NCBI RefSeq assembly: GCF_001632365.1
Contig: NW_024468562.1
Location: 66,426 to 130,425 of the forward strand
Source: Laetiporus sulphureus 93-53
Lineage: Eukaryota > Basidiomycota > Agaricomycetes > Polyporales > Laetiporaceae
DNA length: 64,000 nucleotides
Reading direction: 5' to 3'
This document shows, in pieces, positions 12,854 to 22,613 of this stretch; position 1 is the first letter of the stretch; every line of letters starts with the position of its first letter. Made by a program: the position numbers and the translations under genes. The notes beneath the pieces were generated by a model that did not search any database, was not told the DNA's origin, and was given only the letters and a program-made list of their open reading frames with translations.

Positions 12854-14143
12854 ATGCCTGCTGCAACTGCGAACCTTGCACTAGGGTTAGGTGCGATGAC
12901 ACAATTGAGGGCTGACGGGCTGGTTGGGGCAACCTCCAACAATTCCAGCGTTCTCCAAACCATCCATCTCTTCAACTGTGACAATTCTTTCTCGACTTGA
13001 AACGTCTATGTCAGCGGAAGTCGGATCGCCACCAGGGATTCTCGTCTCTATCCCAGATACAACCGCCATTCACGTTCTGGGCGAATCGACCGTTGAACTC
13101 GGAAAGGGCGACCTAACGCTGATACTCACTGAATCATCGACAGTCTCTGGCCCTTCATCCCCCTCGGAGGTGAAGAATCACACACCCGTGCTAGCGTTGG
13201 CCGTGGGGAAAGCTGCATTCCCGCTGTACAAGACCACCATTTTCGGGACGCTCGCCGATGACGTGCGGGTGTATGTGTTCACGCCTGAGATCGGAGGTGA
13301 ACGCGGAGGGTACGTCTAACTATGCAAGTCGCGGCGTCCGCTCACGGTGCGACAGTTATGTGAAGATTGTACTTCCGGAAGGTGTCAAAGAGGCTGGCTC
13401 GGCCTTCGAGAGATTGCAGACAGGATTTGAAAAGATCCTCGTGCATCATGGGCTGTTGAAGGAAGGCATCGAAGCTGTTGCAGACGAGCTTGGGAAAAGC
13501 GCGCGAGAAGACTCTGCACACGCCGCTCAGCAAATACGAGATTCCACCACAGTGTAAGTTCAGAACATGCTCCACTTCGGCGACAACTCAGAGCGCGCTT
13601 TGTGGCACCAGGTACCTTGCAGATAATCCTCCTACAGACTCGCCGATTTCCCTCCCTGGCCCTGTCCGCACTGCAAGCGCGACTAGCGCAGACACGACAA
13701 GCTCAATCGCATCCGCCGCCAGTCGCATGTCAGCGAGCATCAGCCACGCCGCGGAGAATGCTGGTATGTGGATGGCGGAACACCTCGTGCCAAACAGCCC
13801 ACCCGCGACGCACCAGACGCTCTCGTCGCTGTCGAACGCGTACGACACCGCCGCAGATGGGTACGGCGCGGGCGCCGGGGAGGTGAAGGACGCGCTGGCG
13901 GACGCGGCGAGCGCGCGGATCGAGAATGCGTATGGGCGGGAAGCGAGGGAGGTGGCGGGCGATGTGGGGGCGAGTGCGCAGAATGTGGGTGGTGCGTTGG
14001 GGGAAGTTGTGGTGGGAACGAGTGGGGCTACGATTGCGACGGCGGGGATTAAGGGCGCGGCGGGTGCTAAGGCGGATCAGCGGGAGTCGGAGGATTGGTT
14101 GGACGATAGGGAGGATGATGCATGGAACGATGTATCAATCTGA
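12854..14143 (+). CDS. spartin/senescence-domain protein
   Basis: Exons 12854-12890, 12949-13309, 13356-13553, 13612-14143 give 375 aa in frame. The C-terminal half matches the senescence/spartin domain pattern: Ala/Gly/Ser-rich amphipathic stretches (SRMSASISHAAENAGMWMAEH and a later run with ALGEVVVGTSGATIATAG), ending in an acidic tail with SEDWLDDREDD. The N-terminal half (about residues 30-130) is a beta-rich region with ILVSIPDTTAIHVLG and GDLTLILTES. In animals and plants such proteins act at lipid droplets and endosomes; a role in lipid-droplet biology here is inference from family. The start at 12854 is chosen because a 58-nt intron then joins cleanly to the conserved frame; a start at the downstream ATG at 13008 would lose about 31 residues. 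The last exon is very GC-rich (about 13850-14080). Confidence 0.78.
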
Positions 14144-14699
14144 TGGAATTATATATGATTATTGTCGACTGAGGGCTCTCGTCCAGTGAGTCGATGAAGT
14201 CGCCCCGGACGTTGAGATCGTTTTTGGCGAGATATGGTTGGGTGATCGCAAGCCACCGATTCGACGAGGAGTCCAATCCCGCACACATGTCGCACATCAA
14301 GAACGGCATTCCGTAACCAAGAGGGGGACACAATCCGTAGCAAATTTGCGATGTTAGCGGGCGATAAGGATGCTCTTCTCTCGCCGTCCATTAATATTGA
14401 TGGGAACGAGAGTAGAACTACGAGAAAGCACTAAGATCGTACCGAGGCCATAGCTCTCAGGCTAGAGTCCCTTCACAAGTTAGACCTCAGGCGTACATAT
14501 CCAATGATTATGTTCGATTTACTCACCTCCCTGCTGGATACTGTACGCACAGCGATGCTCATGCAGGTAATCATATTCTTTCTGTGACACGAACGGGGTT
14601 TCTGACCCTATGTCTAAAATCCGATTTTTGCGCGCCCCTTGCTCTGACCCTATGTTTTTTGCCCACCCGAAGCTGTGTCTTAGACCGGGCGTGCTCCTA
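14144..14699. other. intergenic region, 556 bases
   Basis: No gene seen. The motif tctgaccctatgt occurs twice close together (about 14602-14614 and 14643-14655) just before the HNH gene, the first copy containing an alternative upstream ATG at 14610. Confidence 0.5.
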
Positions 14700-15972
14700 A
14701 TGATTCCTGCAACCTACCCTGGGCCCCCTCCTGCCGAAGCGTTAGCGCAGACATTTATCTCTGATCAGCTCGAGAAGATAGAAAAATCCCCTGCTTCGAC
14801 AAAAAACAGGAATCTACTCAAGGCCGCCATCGTAGATGCACCATTCCTGCTCGGCAAGCTGAATAATGCATGGGCAGTAAATGATGCTAAACCAGAACAA
14901 TTGGATGACCTTGCGGAGTACTACTACACCAGCATACTTGTTCCTGGTACGTTGCTCCTAGTTTCCATTCAGTGAGGGTACCGCTCTGAGTGCGACGTGC
15001 GGTAGTTCGGGCCGCCGGAGGGAAAACACCAGCTCCCAGAAGTCATCCCTTTCGCAACCAATTTGATTTGACTGTGACGCCTGAGCTTGAGAAGCGTCTC
15101 AGTACCCTGAAGGCCAAGGTGCGTTTGCTTATATCTGTACGCAGGGTGTGGTTTGACCTAGCTCATGCAGGCTCTGGTGCGCGATGGGTACAAATGCGTC
15201 GTAACCGGAAAAGTGGACCAGGACCATGTGGATAAAGTCACGACCTGGACGGGTTTCGACCTCGACATAACGGATGCAGCGCATATCATGCCCTTCAGTC
15301 TGAACGATTTTGAGGAGACGGAAGTTCCCATGGTGCGCTTCAATGGCTTCATATGCGTTCCGAGAGGCTGTAATGCTAAGTCAATGTGATAGATGGCCGA
15401 CGAGACTGCAATATGGACAGCCTTACAAGCATTTTCTGGTCGTTCACTGGATGGTCTCAAGGGCGATGGCATCAACTCTCTGCAGAACGTGCTTACTCTT
15501 TCGGCCTCCGTGCATCGGTTGTTTTGCCAGCTTGTACTGGCCTTCGAACCCATGGAGGTGAGTCTCCCTCTCATCTCTGACCGAGTATGTTATGACTAGG
15601 CGGCCACAAAAAAGGCAGAACCCAACGTTTACCGCATTCTCACTTGGGGTAAAGCGAAGAATCGTCGCGATCTGTCCGAGATCGTCACTTTAAGTGACCA
15701 TTCTAATTCTGGGAAGGCGTTGGTAAGCTTTTCTATTTCGCAAATTGCATTTTCATCCCTCATACCCATGGTGTTGTTTCATTCAGCCCAACCCGGTCTA
15801 CTTGTCACTTCATGCTGCATTATGTAAGGTTCTTCACGCGTCTGGCCGCGCAGAAGAGTTGGACAGAATTCTCGCGGATCTGAACGAGGGTGAGACGCCT
15901 GTACTCTCGCATGATGGTAGCACGGCAGATCTACTCGAGATAGCTCTGCTGAGGGCTGTTGCAGTAGGTTGA
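14700..15972 (+). CDS. HNH-endonuclease-domain (HNH_2-like) fungal protein
   Basis: Exons 14700-14946, 15006-15118, 15171-15332, 15393-15557, 15600-15722, 15787-15972 give 331 aa. Residues about 121-240 show the pattern of the fungal HNH_2 family: LVRDGYKCVVTG, then DAAHIMPFSLN with the AHI histidine, and GDGINSLQNVLTLSASVHRLF with the Asn and His expected of HNH metal sites. The N-terminal region is helical and family-typical (SPASTKNRNLLKAAIV). Members are abundant in basidiomycete genomes; their role is not established, and nuclease activity is inferred from motifs only. An in-frame ATG at 14610 would add 30 residues; I prefer 14700 because the peptide before it looks non-coding. Confidence 0.8.
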
Positions 15973-16949
15973 GGTGTTGAACGCAAGTTGGTTCGTCATG
16001 CTCTTCGATACGTTTTGCGCAAAGTTATGCCGCTCATCGTGCAAATTGCAGACCTGCAGTGCGCGTCCATTGATAACTACCCACCCCGCTGCTTTCCTCT
16101 TCCGAGTCTTCGCTCAGGTTCAATCTGCAGTGTCCCACGCATCGGACCCGTTTCCGGAGACAAGACTGTCGATGATCGGAGGAATGCGAGTCCTTGACAA
16201 GTAGCACTGGAAAGCGCATTCTTCATCTCCGGGAGTGTTTCTGATCCCCCGCGGGTCGCAATAGGTCGAGGTTGTGGTTATATTAGTATATATTCAAAGC
16301 TAATTCCGGTGTAGAAGAACGATTATTACTGCACCCCATGCGACATTGTCCCTTACTAGGGAGTACATATAATGCCCATACTTGCTGTCTATATGAACCA
16401 ACGTCCGGCCCTGCAGCCTTCGCCAGACCGAACTGTATTTCGGTGTCGGACGTCGGCATGGCGGTGACGGGAGTGAGTGAGACTGGAGCAGACATCCTGT
16501 ACGGTAATGTCAGTCGCGGCGGTCTCGGAATTATGTCATTCAGGTCCGATGTAGTAAATGCGGTGGAAGGGCCATCTAGCGTGTTGCCAGTCATGGCGGT
16601 ACCTACTCTGGAGCTCGTCAAGGTCCTCATCCTTCCCGCGTCGCTCTCGCCATATCCGGAACCTATCCCAAAAGAGTCCTGCATGCCGTTTCCGCCCGTC
16701 TTCTCCATCTCCTCTTCCTCCTCCTCGACGAGAATGGTGGGACCAAGAGCAGATCGAGCACTGTGACCATACGGCGTACTTGTCCCACTTCCCGACGTAC
16801 TCGCTGCTTTGCATTGATGTTGGTCCTCAGGGGAGCACCGTGACTACTGGTAGCAACCCAGCTTTTCGCAAGCAGCCTTCGCACTTCCTCCTCAAACCCG
16901 CCACGTAGTGTTTCCGCAGATGTGCCCTTCAGCTGCAAAATTACTCATG
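15973..16949. other. intergenic region with an open minus-strand frame of uncertain status
   Basis: Minus strand 16770-16283 is open across about 160 codons with a Glu run and low-complexity Ser/Thr/Pro-rich sequence. I could not extend it into a recognisable gene, nor match it to a family. It may be the degraded tail of a lost gene. Otherwise nothing identified. Confidence 0.4.
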
Positions 16950-17413
16950 ATGACTGTCAGCCTGGGCATGGCCCTCGCGCATCCGGCACTCGTACAGATC
17001 CTTATGAATACAAAGGCGCCGTACAACATCTCGGCTCCGACGGTGTCGCTCGCGCTCTTGGCGCTCTCGCCATCCGCGGTCGCGGCCATGAACGCGAAGG
17101 TGAGTGCGCTCGTGAGCAACGTGCGGTGCTATTGCATGAACTGGAAACACTTCGGCCGCTCGGGCTCGGTGCTACGATCGGTTGGGAACAGCGCGAATTT
17201 TGTGATGGTGCCGGTGCTAGAGAAGAGCGTGAGGCTGCCGGGCAATGCGCGCGCAATAGGATATACAAGACTGCGGCGGAGGAAGAGGGCGTTGTCGTGC
17301 GGTACCGTGGAGGTGAGCTGGGATGTGAGGGCTGCTTGCGGATCACAGTAGGCAGTGCAGAAGAAAATGTTATCGCGCTGCGGAAGCTGGAGGAGTTGTT
17401 GAAGAAGCTGTAA
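16950..17413 (+). pseudogene. HIS5: relic of histidinol-phosphate aminotransferase, C-terminal part only
   Basis: Conceptual reading shows the C-terminal third of HisC/HIS5: LGMALAHPALVQILMNTKAP-YNIS, a helix ending SALVSN, then RAVLLHELETL, then NSANFVMVPVLE, then NRIYKTAAEEEGVVVR and GCEGCLRITVGSAEEN, with an original-looking stop at 17411-17413. These blocks lie in two frames and require three single-base shifts: one base missing near 17121, one extra near 17186, one missing near 17258. No sequence for the PLP-lysine region or N-terminal two thirds is found upstream, where homology ends abruptly near 16955. Enzyme role of intact relatives: transamination of imidazole-acetol phosphate in histidine synthesis. 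This copy cannot be functional; a complete gene is expected elsewhere. Confidence 0.82.
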
Positions 17414-18862
17414 GGCACATTCTGGTCGCAGCACGGTGCTGCCGCGTAGAACAGAACTTGTGTAGACTTGGTTCAACATTTGTCCCGTTGAATTGTGCCT
17501 GTGGACCGCCGAAAAACTCGCGATTCCAAATAACAAAAGTTCCAAATAACAGAGGTATTTGGCTATTCTACTTACTTCCTCGCGGCGGTGCATGGTGAGT
17601 AATTGGCATTTTTCCCGGTTTCTGTAATGATTTTGACGTTCATTTACAGTGCTTCTCGCTGTAAACGTGTTCTTACTCGACGTGCTCTGCTTCTTTACAC
17701 CTCAGCCGCCGGTTGCGTGTTCGGTTGACGGCTCAGAGTGTGCGCGGTCGCATCGCTTCATTGGTTACTGCTCTCCTCCAGTTGGAGGTGCTATTCGCAG
17801 GTCGTGCGTATGCCCAACAAATGATATACATGGATTTTTGATTCGGCACATAAGGAAAACTCAAATCGGCTTGTGGCTCGAGCCGCTCGACAACCTTCTT
17901 TTTGACTTGTTCTCACTGGATTGGGCCTGTACAAGCCAATAAGCACACAATAAGAAGCTTATAACCCGGAGGAAAGTTCAAAACAAGAAGGTCCCGAGAC
18001 TTCCTCTGACTTACTGTCTTTTTTGGAGATGGCAAGCGGATAAAAGCATCGTAAGCCGGATTTGAGTTTTCCTGATGGCCACCGATCGCCTGTTCTGCTG
18101 TCTCGACGTTCGTCAGTAACATTCAAGGGTATGCAGCCTGTGAGTTCACTCGATTCCACGTGGTTCTCGAATGTTTCATCGGTCGCGCTTGATGTGCTTT
18201 TATCGTTCCTTGCTGGCGTACTTCCGTTTCGCAGTTTGACCGATCTCGCTCGATTGCGTCATATAGGAAGAGACCTTCGAAAATGTACGGTCACCGGTTT
18301 GGAGTCTCTGTTGCTCGAGCATCGATTAAGTCTGGCGTGCGTGTCTGCCGTTGCAGTGTTCGACTTTGTAGGCGATGGTTTGCACGAAGTGAGCTCGGAT
18401 GGGACCTGCACGATGGACCGGTGTCTGTTGGATCGCTTTCCTGTTTTGAGGGGACAGCTTCGACGGACAGAATAATATAAATGGCTTTTGCGCATGCCCT
18501 AAGACGTGCCTCCTTGTTATTTGGAACCGGTGCCCGGCGCCTCTTCACCCAAGTCGAGATCACGCCAAGCCTGCAGTGATCGCGCTCGTCTTCTGCTTAC
18601 CTAACAAGCGCCTGTCAACGAAAGCGGCGCCCAAACGATGGCAGATCTATGGCGATAAATGCCGATGAAGACGACACGGTATCGCAACAAACGGTTTACT
18701 AAGGCAAGTATTACCAGCCCAGAGAAATATGTTTCTTGTGGTGAGAGGAGTCAGGCCAGACCCAGAGAATAAATCTACATGCCGAACAACACCTGCCTCG
18801 ATCATGTGACCGCACTCGTCGTCGTAGCGGGCGCTGCCGGCACCGGCCTTACCACCTTATAT
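17414..18862. other. intergenic, repeat-bearing region
   Basis: Contains a direct repeat of ttccaaataac (about 17524-17534 and 17549-17559), a long imperfect inverted repeat (17853-18073) and an open frame at 18062-18475 (plus, 137 codons) with no recognisable family. I do not call that frame a gene. Confidence 0.45.
17853..18073. repeat. imperfect inverted repeat, hairpin of about 220 bp
   Basis: Outer arms aggaaaactcaaatcggctt (17853-17872) and its complement at 18053-18073 differ by one inserted base. Inner segments around ctcgacaaccttctttttga and ggaaagttcaaaacaagaag also pair imperfectly, and the centre near 17923-17945 is itself near-palindromic. The structure resembles a decayed non-autonomous foldback element. 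Confidence 0.6.
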
Positions 18863-19456
18863 CACCGCAGACATGAAACGATTTGCGCATGTGGCAAATG
18901 CTTAGCAAATGTCGACAGGTTTTTTGCCTTTGTGATCTNNNNNNNNNNNNNNNNNNNNNNNNNNNNNNNNNNNNNNNNNNNNNNNNNNNNNNNNNNNNNN
19001 NNNNNNNNNNNNNNNNNNNNNNNNNNNNNNNNNNNNNNNNNNNNNNNNNNNNNNNNNNNNNNNNNNNNNNNNNNNNNNNNNNNNNNNNNNNNNNNNNNNN
19101 NNNNNNNNNNNNNNNNNNNNNNNNNNNNNNNNNNNNNNNNNNNNNNNNNNNNNNNNNNNNNNNNNNNNNNNNNNNNNNNNNNNNNNNNNNNNNNNNNNNN
19201 NNNNNNNNNNNNNNNNNNNNNNNNNNNNNNNNNNNNNNNNNNNNNNNNNNNNNNNNNNNNNNNNNNNNNNNNNNNNNNNNNNNNNNNNNNNNNNNNNNNN
19301 NNNNNNNNNNNNNNNNNNCCTCTAACATATTATTATGCAAATACTTAATATGGAATGTGGGAAGGAACTGTAGCAAATTGAGATCACAAAGGCAAAAAAC
19401 CTGTCGACATTTGCTAAGCATTTGCCACATGCGCAAATTGCTTCATGTCTGCGGTG
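18863..19456. mobile_element. foldback or TIR element with 76-bp inverted ends, interior is an assembly gap
   Basis: The left arm 18863-18938 and right arm 19381-19456 are inverted copies, matching at 74 of 76 positions by eye, beginning caccgcagac and ending gtctgcggtg. Both flanks carry TAT directly next to the arm, a possible 3-bp target duplication. The interior is mostly N plus about 62 known bases at the right side (19319-19380), so coding capacity is unknown. High arm identity suggests recent insertion, or may have caused the assembly break. Confidence 0.7.
18939..19318. other. assembly gap (380 N)
   Basis: Run of N inside the foldback element; its true length and content are unknown. 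Confidence 1.
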
Positions 19457-20271
19457 TATAGATCCATGGACCTCCATGGACGCATGCAACTGCCAATGGT
19501 GGGTGACCCGGTTGTCGCGGCTACTATGTAGTCACGTAATGAGTCAGCATTAGGCTAATATCAGCAATCTACTAGGACCCGCGTACTACATCACTACGCT
19601 GATGGCGATATACATTTCGTTACGGAGTATGAAGTATACGGTTCAATTAGAAAGCCTACGCTCGAGTGTGACTGAGTCGCCGTGACTGGATTACAATCAC
19701 TTGTCACACTCGTCGATCGCGGTGGGCTTGCTTCACCGAGAGAGCGTCTCAACTTAGCGTCTCCCACTGTGGTGCTCTTTCTTCATCTTAGCGTTGGTGT
19801 ATGGATGCAGACAGCTGGATAATGAGGCAGGCAAAATGTGCTCATTGACATTGTGTTAGTCTTCACAAGTCTCTGCACCAGCAGCAGAAACCTTCAAGAC
19901 CAGGATATCCAGTGATAACCTGAAGTTAGTACTGGGTAGGTTGCTTCAATGATGCGTATGCCCTTCGATGAATCGTTGAGATGATCAAATACGCGCTGCA
20001 GGATCATCGAATCTGCATGACTGAATTACTTGCTAAGTGTACCGTTCAGTAACTCAGCTAACCGCACTTTAATGTCAGTTACTCGCTCACGGTACAACGC
20101 TTGACGACAGACTCCGGGGACCTTATTTGTTCGGGCTCTGTTTCTCAGTATACCTGCGCAGTTATAGCTTGATCGACTGAAGCCACGGTTCATTGCGGCA
20201 AATGTAAGTTTGTTTTATGCGCGCAGTGCCAGTCTCAGCTGAAGTACGCAACTGGTTGTGTCGTAGCGAAG
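19457..20271. other. intergenic region, 815 bases
   Basis: No coding motif seen. A weak inverted repeat pairs gtaccgttcagtaact (about 20039-20054) with agttactcgctcacggtac (about 20077-20095). Confidence 0.5.
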
Positions 20272-22166
20272 ATGGAATCAACATGTTACATCTTGCGCTG
20301 CTCGCCTCAATTGCTTGAACGCTTGCTTTCTACCGTGGACACTGCTGATCTCGCCCAGGTTCAATTGGTCAGTCCACGAACCCAGACGTTTTATTTGCTG
20401 TATAACAATAGGAATTTCTTTCATCAGACCTGCAGGACGTTTCGTGACATTATCATGAGAAACGTGAACCTGCGATATAAAATAGAGCTTCAACTGGAAG
20501 GCTTGCGTGACAGCCCTGGATGCCAACTCACTACAGACGAGCGGCTGATCATGCTCATCGAACGTCGCAAGCGGTGGTTGACCTTCGATTGGCGCGAGAA
20601 GCTTACTATCAGGTCCTGTTCAGAATCGCCGAAGCCCATTGCTTACATGGGAGCTACTTGGAGGCTACCTAATCGAATTCCAGGAGAGGACAACGATGAT
20701 ACGGACGCTCCTGCCGCCAGATTTCGGTAACGTCCCAAAAAACCAGCACCAGACGCATGGACATTATCGTTAGAAATGTGTGCGCAGATCCCTTGCAGGA
20801 TCTGATTATGATCTTGGATACAAGTGGACAGTATGTAGTCCCATTGATTGTCTCGGGAAGAATCGCTCATTGCTGGGTAACAGAATGCATCCTCGTTCTA
20901 TTTCGACGAATCAACATCATCCATTGGCTCACTTGGAGACGCTACCTCACCAAGTGAAGGGTTACATGGACGTTACGACCGTTCTGGTCGCCGATGACCT
21001 CGCCTGCCTGAGTGTATGCGGTGATGAGTCTAGTGTCCTGGTATGGAACTGGAAGTTGGGATTGCTGATATTGGTGAGCACATAGGCACATTCAATGGCA
21101 TGCGACTGAGACTATCCTAGCATGAAAACATATCCAGACTCTACATGCCCTATTTCACGTTCCTCTCAAGCCGCGCCTTTGTAATGATGGAATATCGAGG
21201 TTTCGGTGCCATCAAAATCTATACATTGACCAATGACCAATGTTCCGGTGCCCAACAAATGGCGATACGTGACCTCATCCCTGTAGCGTCTCTACAATTG
21301 CCGCCTATCACACCTCGATGGTCGGTGTTGGACTTCCACGCAGATATTGGGCCTTTACTTGTTCACGTGATGCCTGGACAACCCTTCGCGTCGGAGCCCG
21401 ACGAACGCATTCTGCAGTTCAAGATCCAATATGAGACGAGAGATATGAGAACTCTGACGGACTTCTTCTACCTGTTCGTCCACAGCAGGCACCTCCTCTC
21501 CTACAGGAAAAACGGTCCTGTTGACCAGACTGTAGTCGTCCCATGGGCCGAATGGGGTCCTATTCATACGAGGTTATTGCAGATGCCTGTGAGTAAGCTA
21601 CAATGGTCCCGGTAAGTGATGATATTTTGTCATGTAAAAGCTGCTAACATCTTTCGTTTCAACGTGATGATCCGGGGGTCTTGATTGGGCAGGTTTTTGA
21701 ATGGCCAGAAGGCGTTATATGGTTCCCACATATCAGATACGACAACTCGCGACTTGTACATCTTGGATTTCAATGTCCACCCACGTCGTCTGCGCGATCT
21801 GGAGAATACGCCGGATACTCTTTCCTCAGGATCAATTGATGATGCTCTGATTCTAAACGAAGGCAGACGTGGCGAAGGCAGACGTGCCAAGGGCAGATTC
21901 AAGGTCATTCGCACGCCTTCAATCATCGAGGGGAAGACGCTATTTCAAGAGGACGTTGTCACTTCCTTACCGTATATCAAGTCCATTCGCGCAGTTCAGA
22001 AGGGATCGATAAATGGCTACATGCTTGACGAAGACAGAATTGTGGAGGTATGTACCTCATATGACAAATCGCGTGTCCGTTGACTCCTTGCATTGACGGT
22101 TTACAGCTTTGCACGACGAACAGCCTGCCTTCGCTGATGCATGCCATCAATGCCTACATCTTTTGA
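20272..22166 (+). pseudogene. F-box protein gene paralogous to 10703-12583, broken by two frameshifts
   Basis: Follows the exon plan of the paralog: 20272-20367, 20428-20830, 20884-21073, 21121-21611, 21693-22047, 22107-22166. Recognisable family blocks are YKIELQLEG, ERRKRWLTFDW, DPLQDLIMILD, VLVWNWK, RAFVMMEYRGFG, YILDFNVHP and a short last exon. Two +1 shifts lie in the second exon: after SPKPIAY near 20648-20651, where reading must switch to ELLGGYLIEF, and between about 20729 and 20765, before MDIIVRN. No GT-AG intron pair explains either shift. All other exons and splice signals look healthy, so decay would be recent, or the shifts are sequence errors. The F-box at the N-terminus is weaker than in the paralog (LLERLLSTVDTADLAQVQL). 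Confidence 0.72.
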
Positions 22167-22613
22167 ACGCCACCTTGGCATTGATACCGTTCCGCGGAGT
22201 CGCTTAAGGCGATGGGGTATCTTGACAACTGCATGCTGTAAACAATGTCCGCAACTCGGCTACTTTTCATATGCTATCTCATTTGCAAATGACGATAAGC
22301 CACAGCTGGCAATGGATCACGTAGAGCGTCAATCGAACATTTAAGACAACGCAGTCTAGCTTGTAAGGACTGTCACTCGCGACTCAGGGCCTGGTCAGCG
22401 TCGCGATGCCAAGTCAAAGCTGGACGTTCGGTGCACCGAGGTACATCGGCATGGCTATCAGCAGGCGCTAATCTTGAGCGCGCTTGTGCGGTTATCATAT
22501 CTGGGGAACGCGGATTCTTCTGTTCCTTATCTGACACCCCCCAAGTGGCTATATATCACACGCGATGTGCTCCGCTTACCCACAGCGCGCTCTATTCCTT
22601 CACTGCTACAATC
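22167..22613. promoter_or_regulatory. intergenic region with TATA box of the permease gene
   Basis: A clear tatatat at 22550-22556 lies about 60 bases upstream of the ATG at 22614, the most canonical TATA-type promoter in the window. Nothing else identified. Confidence 0.5.

Noticed and set aside
16908..17351. A novel membrane protein in this open frame
   Set aside because: Its sequence is explained in pieces by the HIS5 relic, shared between two frames of the same strand.
18779..19461. Open frames spanning the first N run
   Set aside because: They consist mostly of undefined residues and lie on inverted repeat arms; no coding evidence.
20039..20095. Short inverted repeat as a terminator or RNA gene
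   Set aside because: Imperfect pairing, isolated and not positioned relative to any gene; not above what chance gives in 64 kb.
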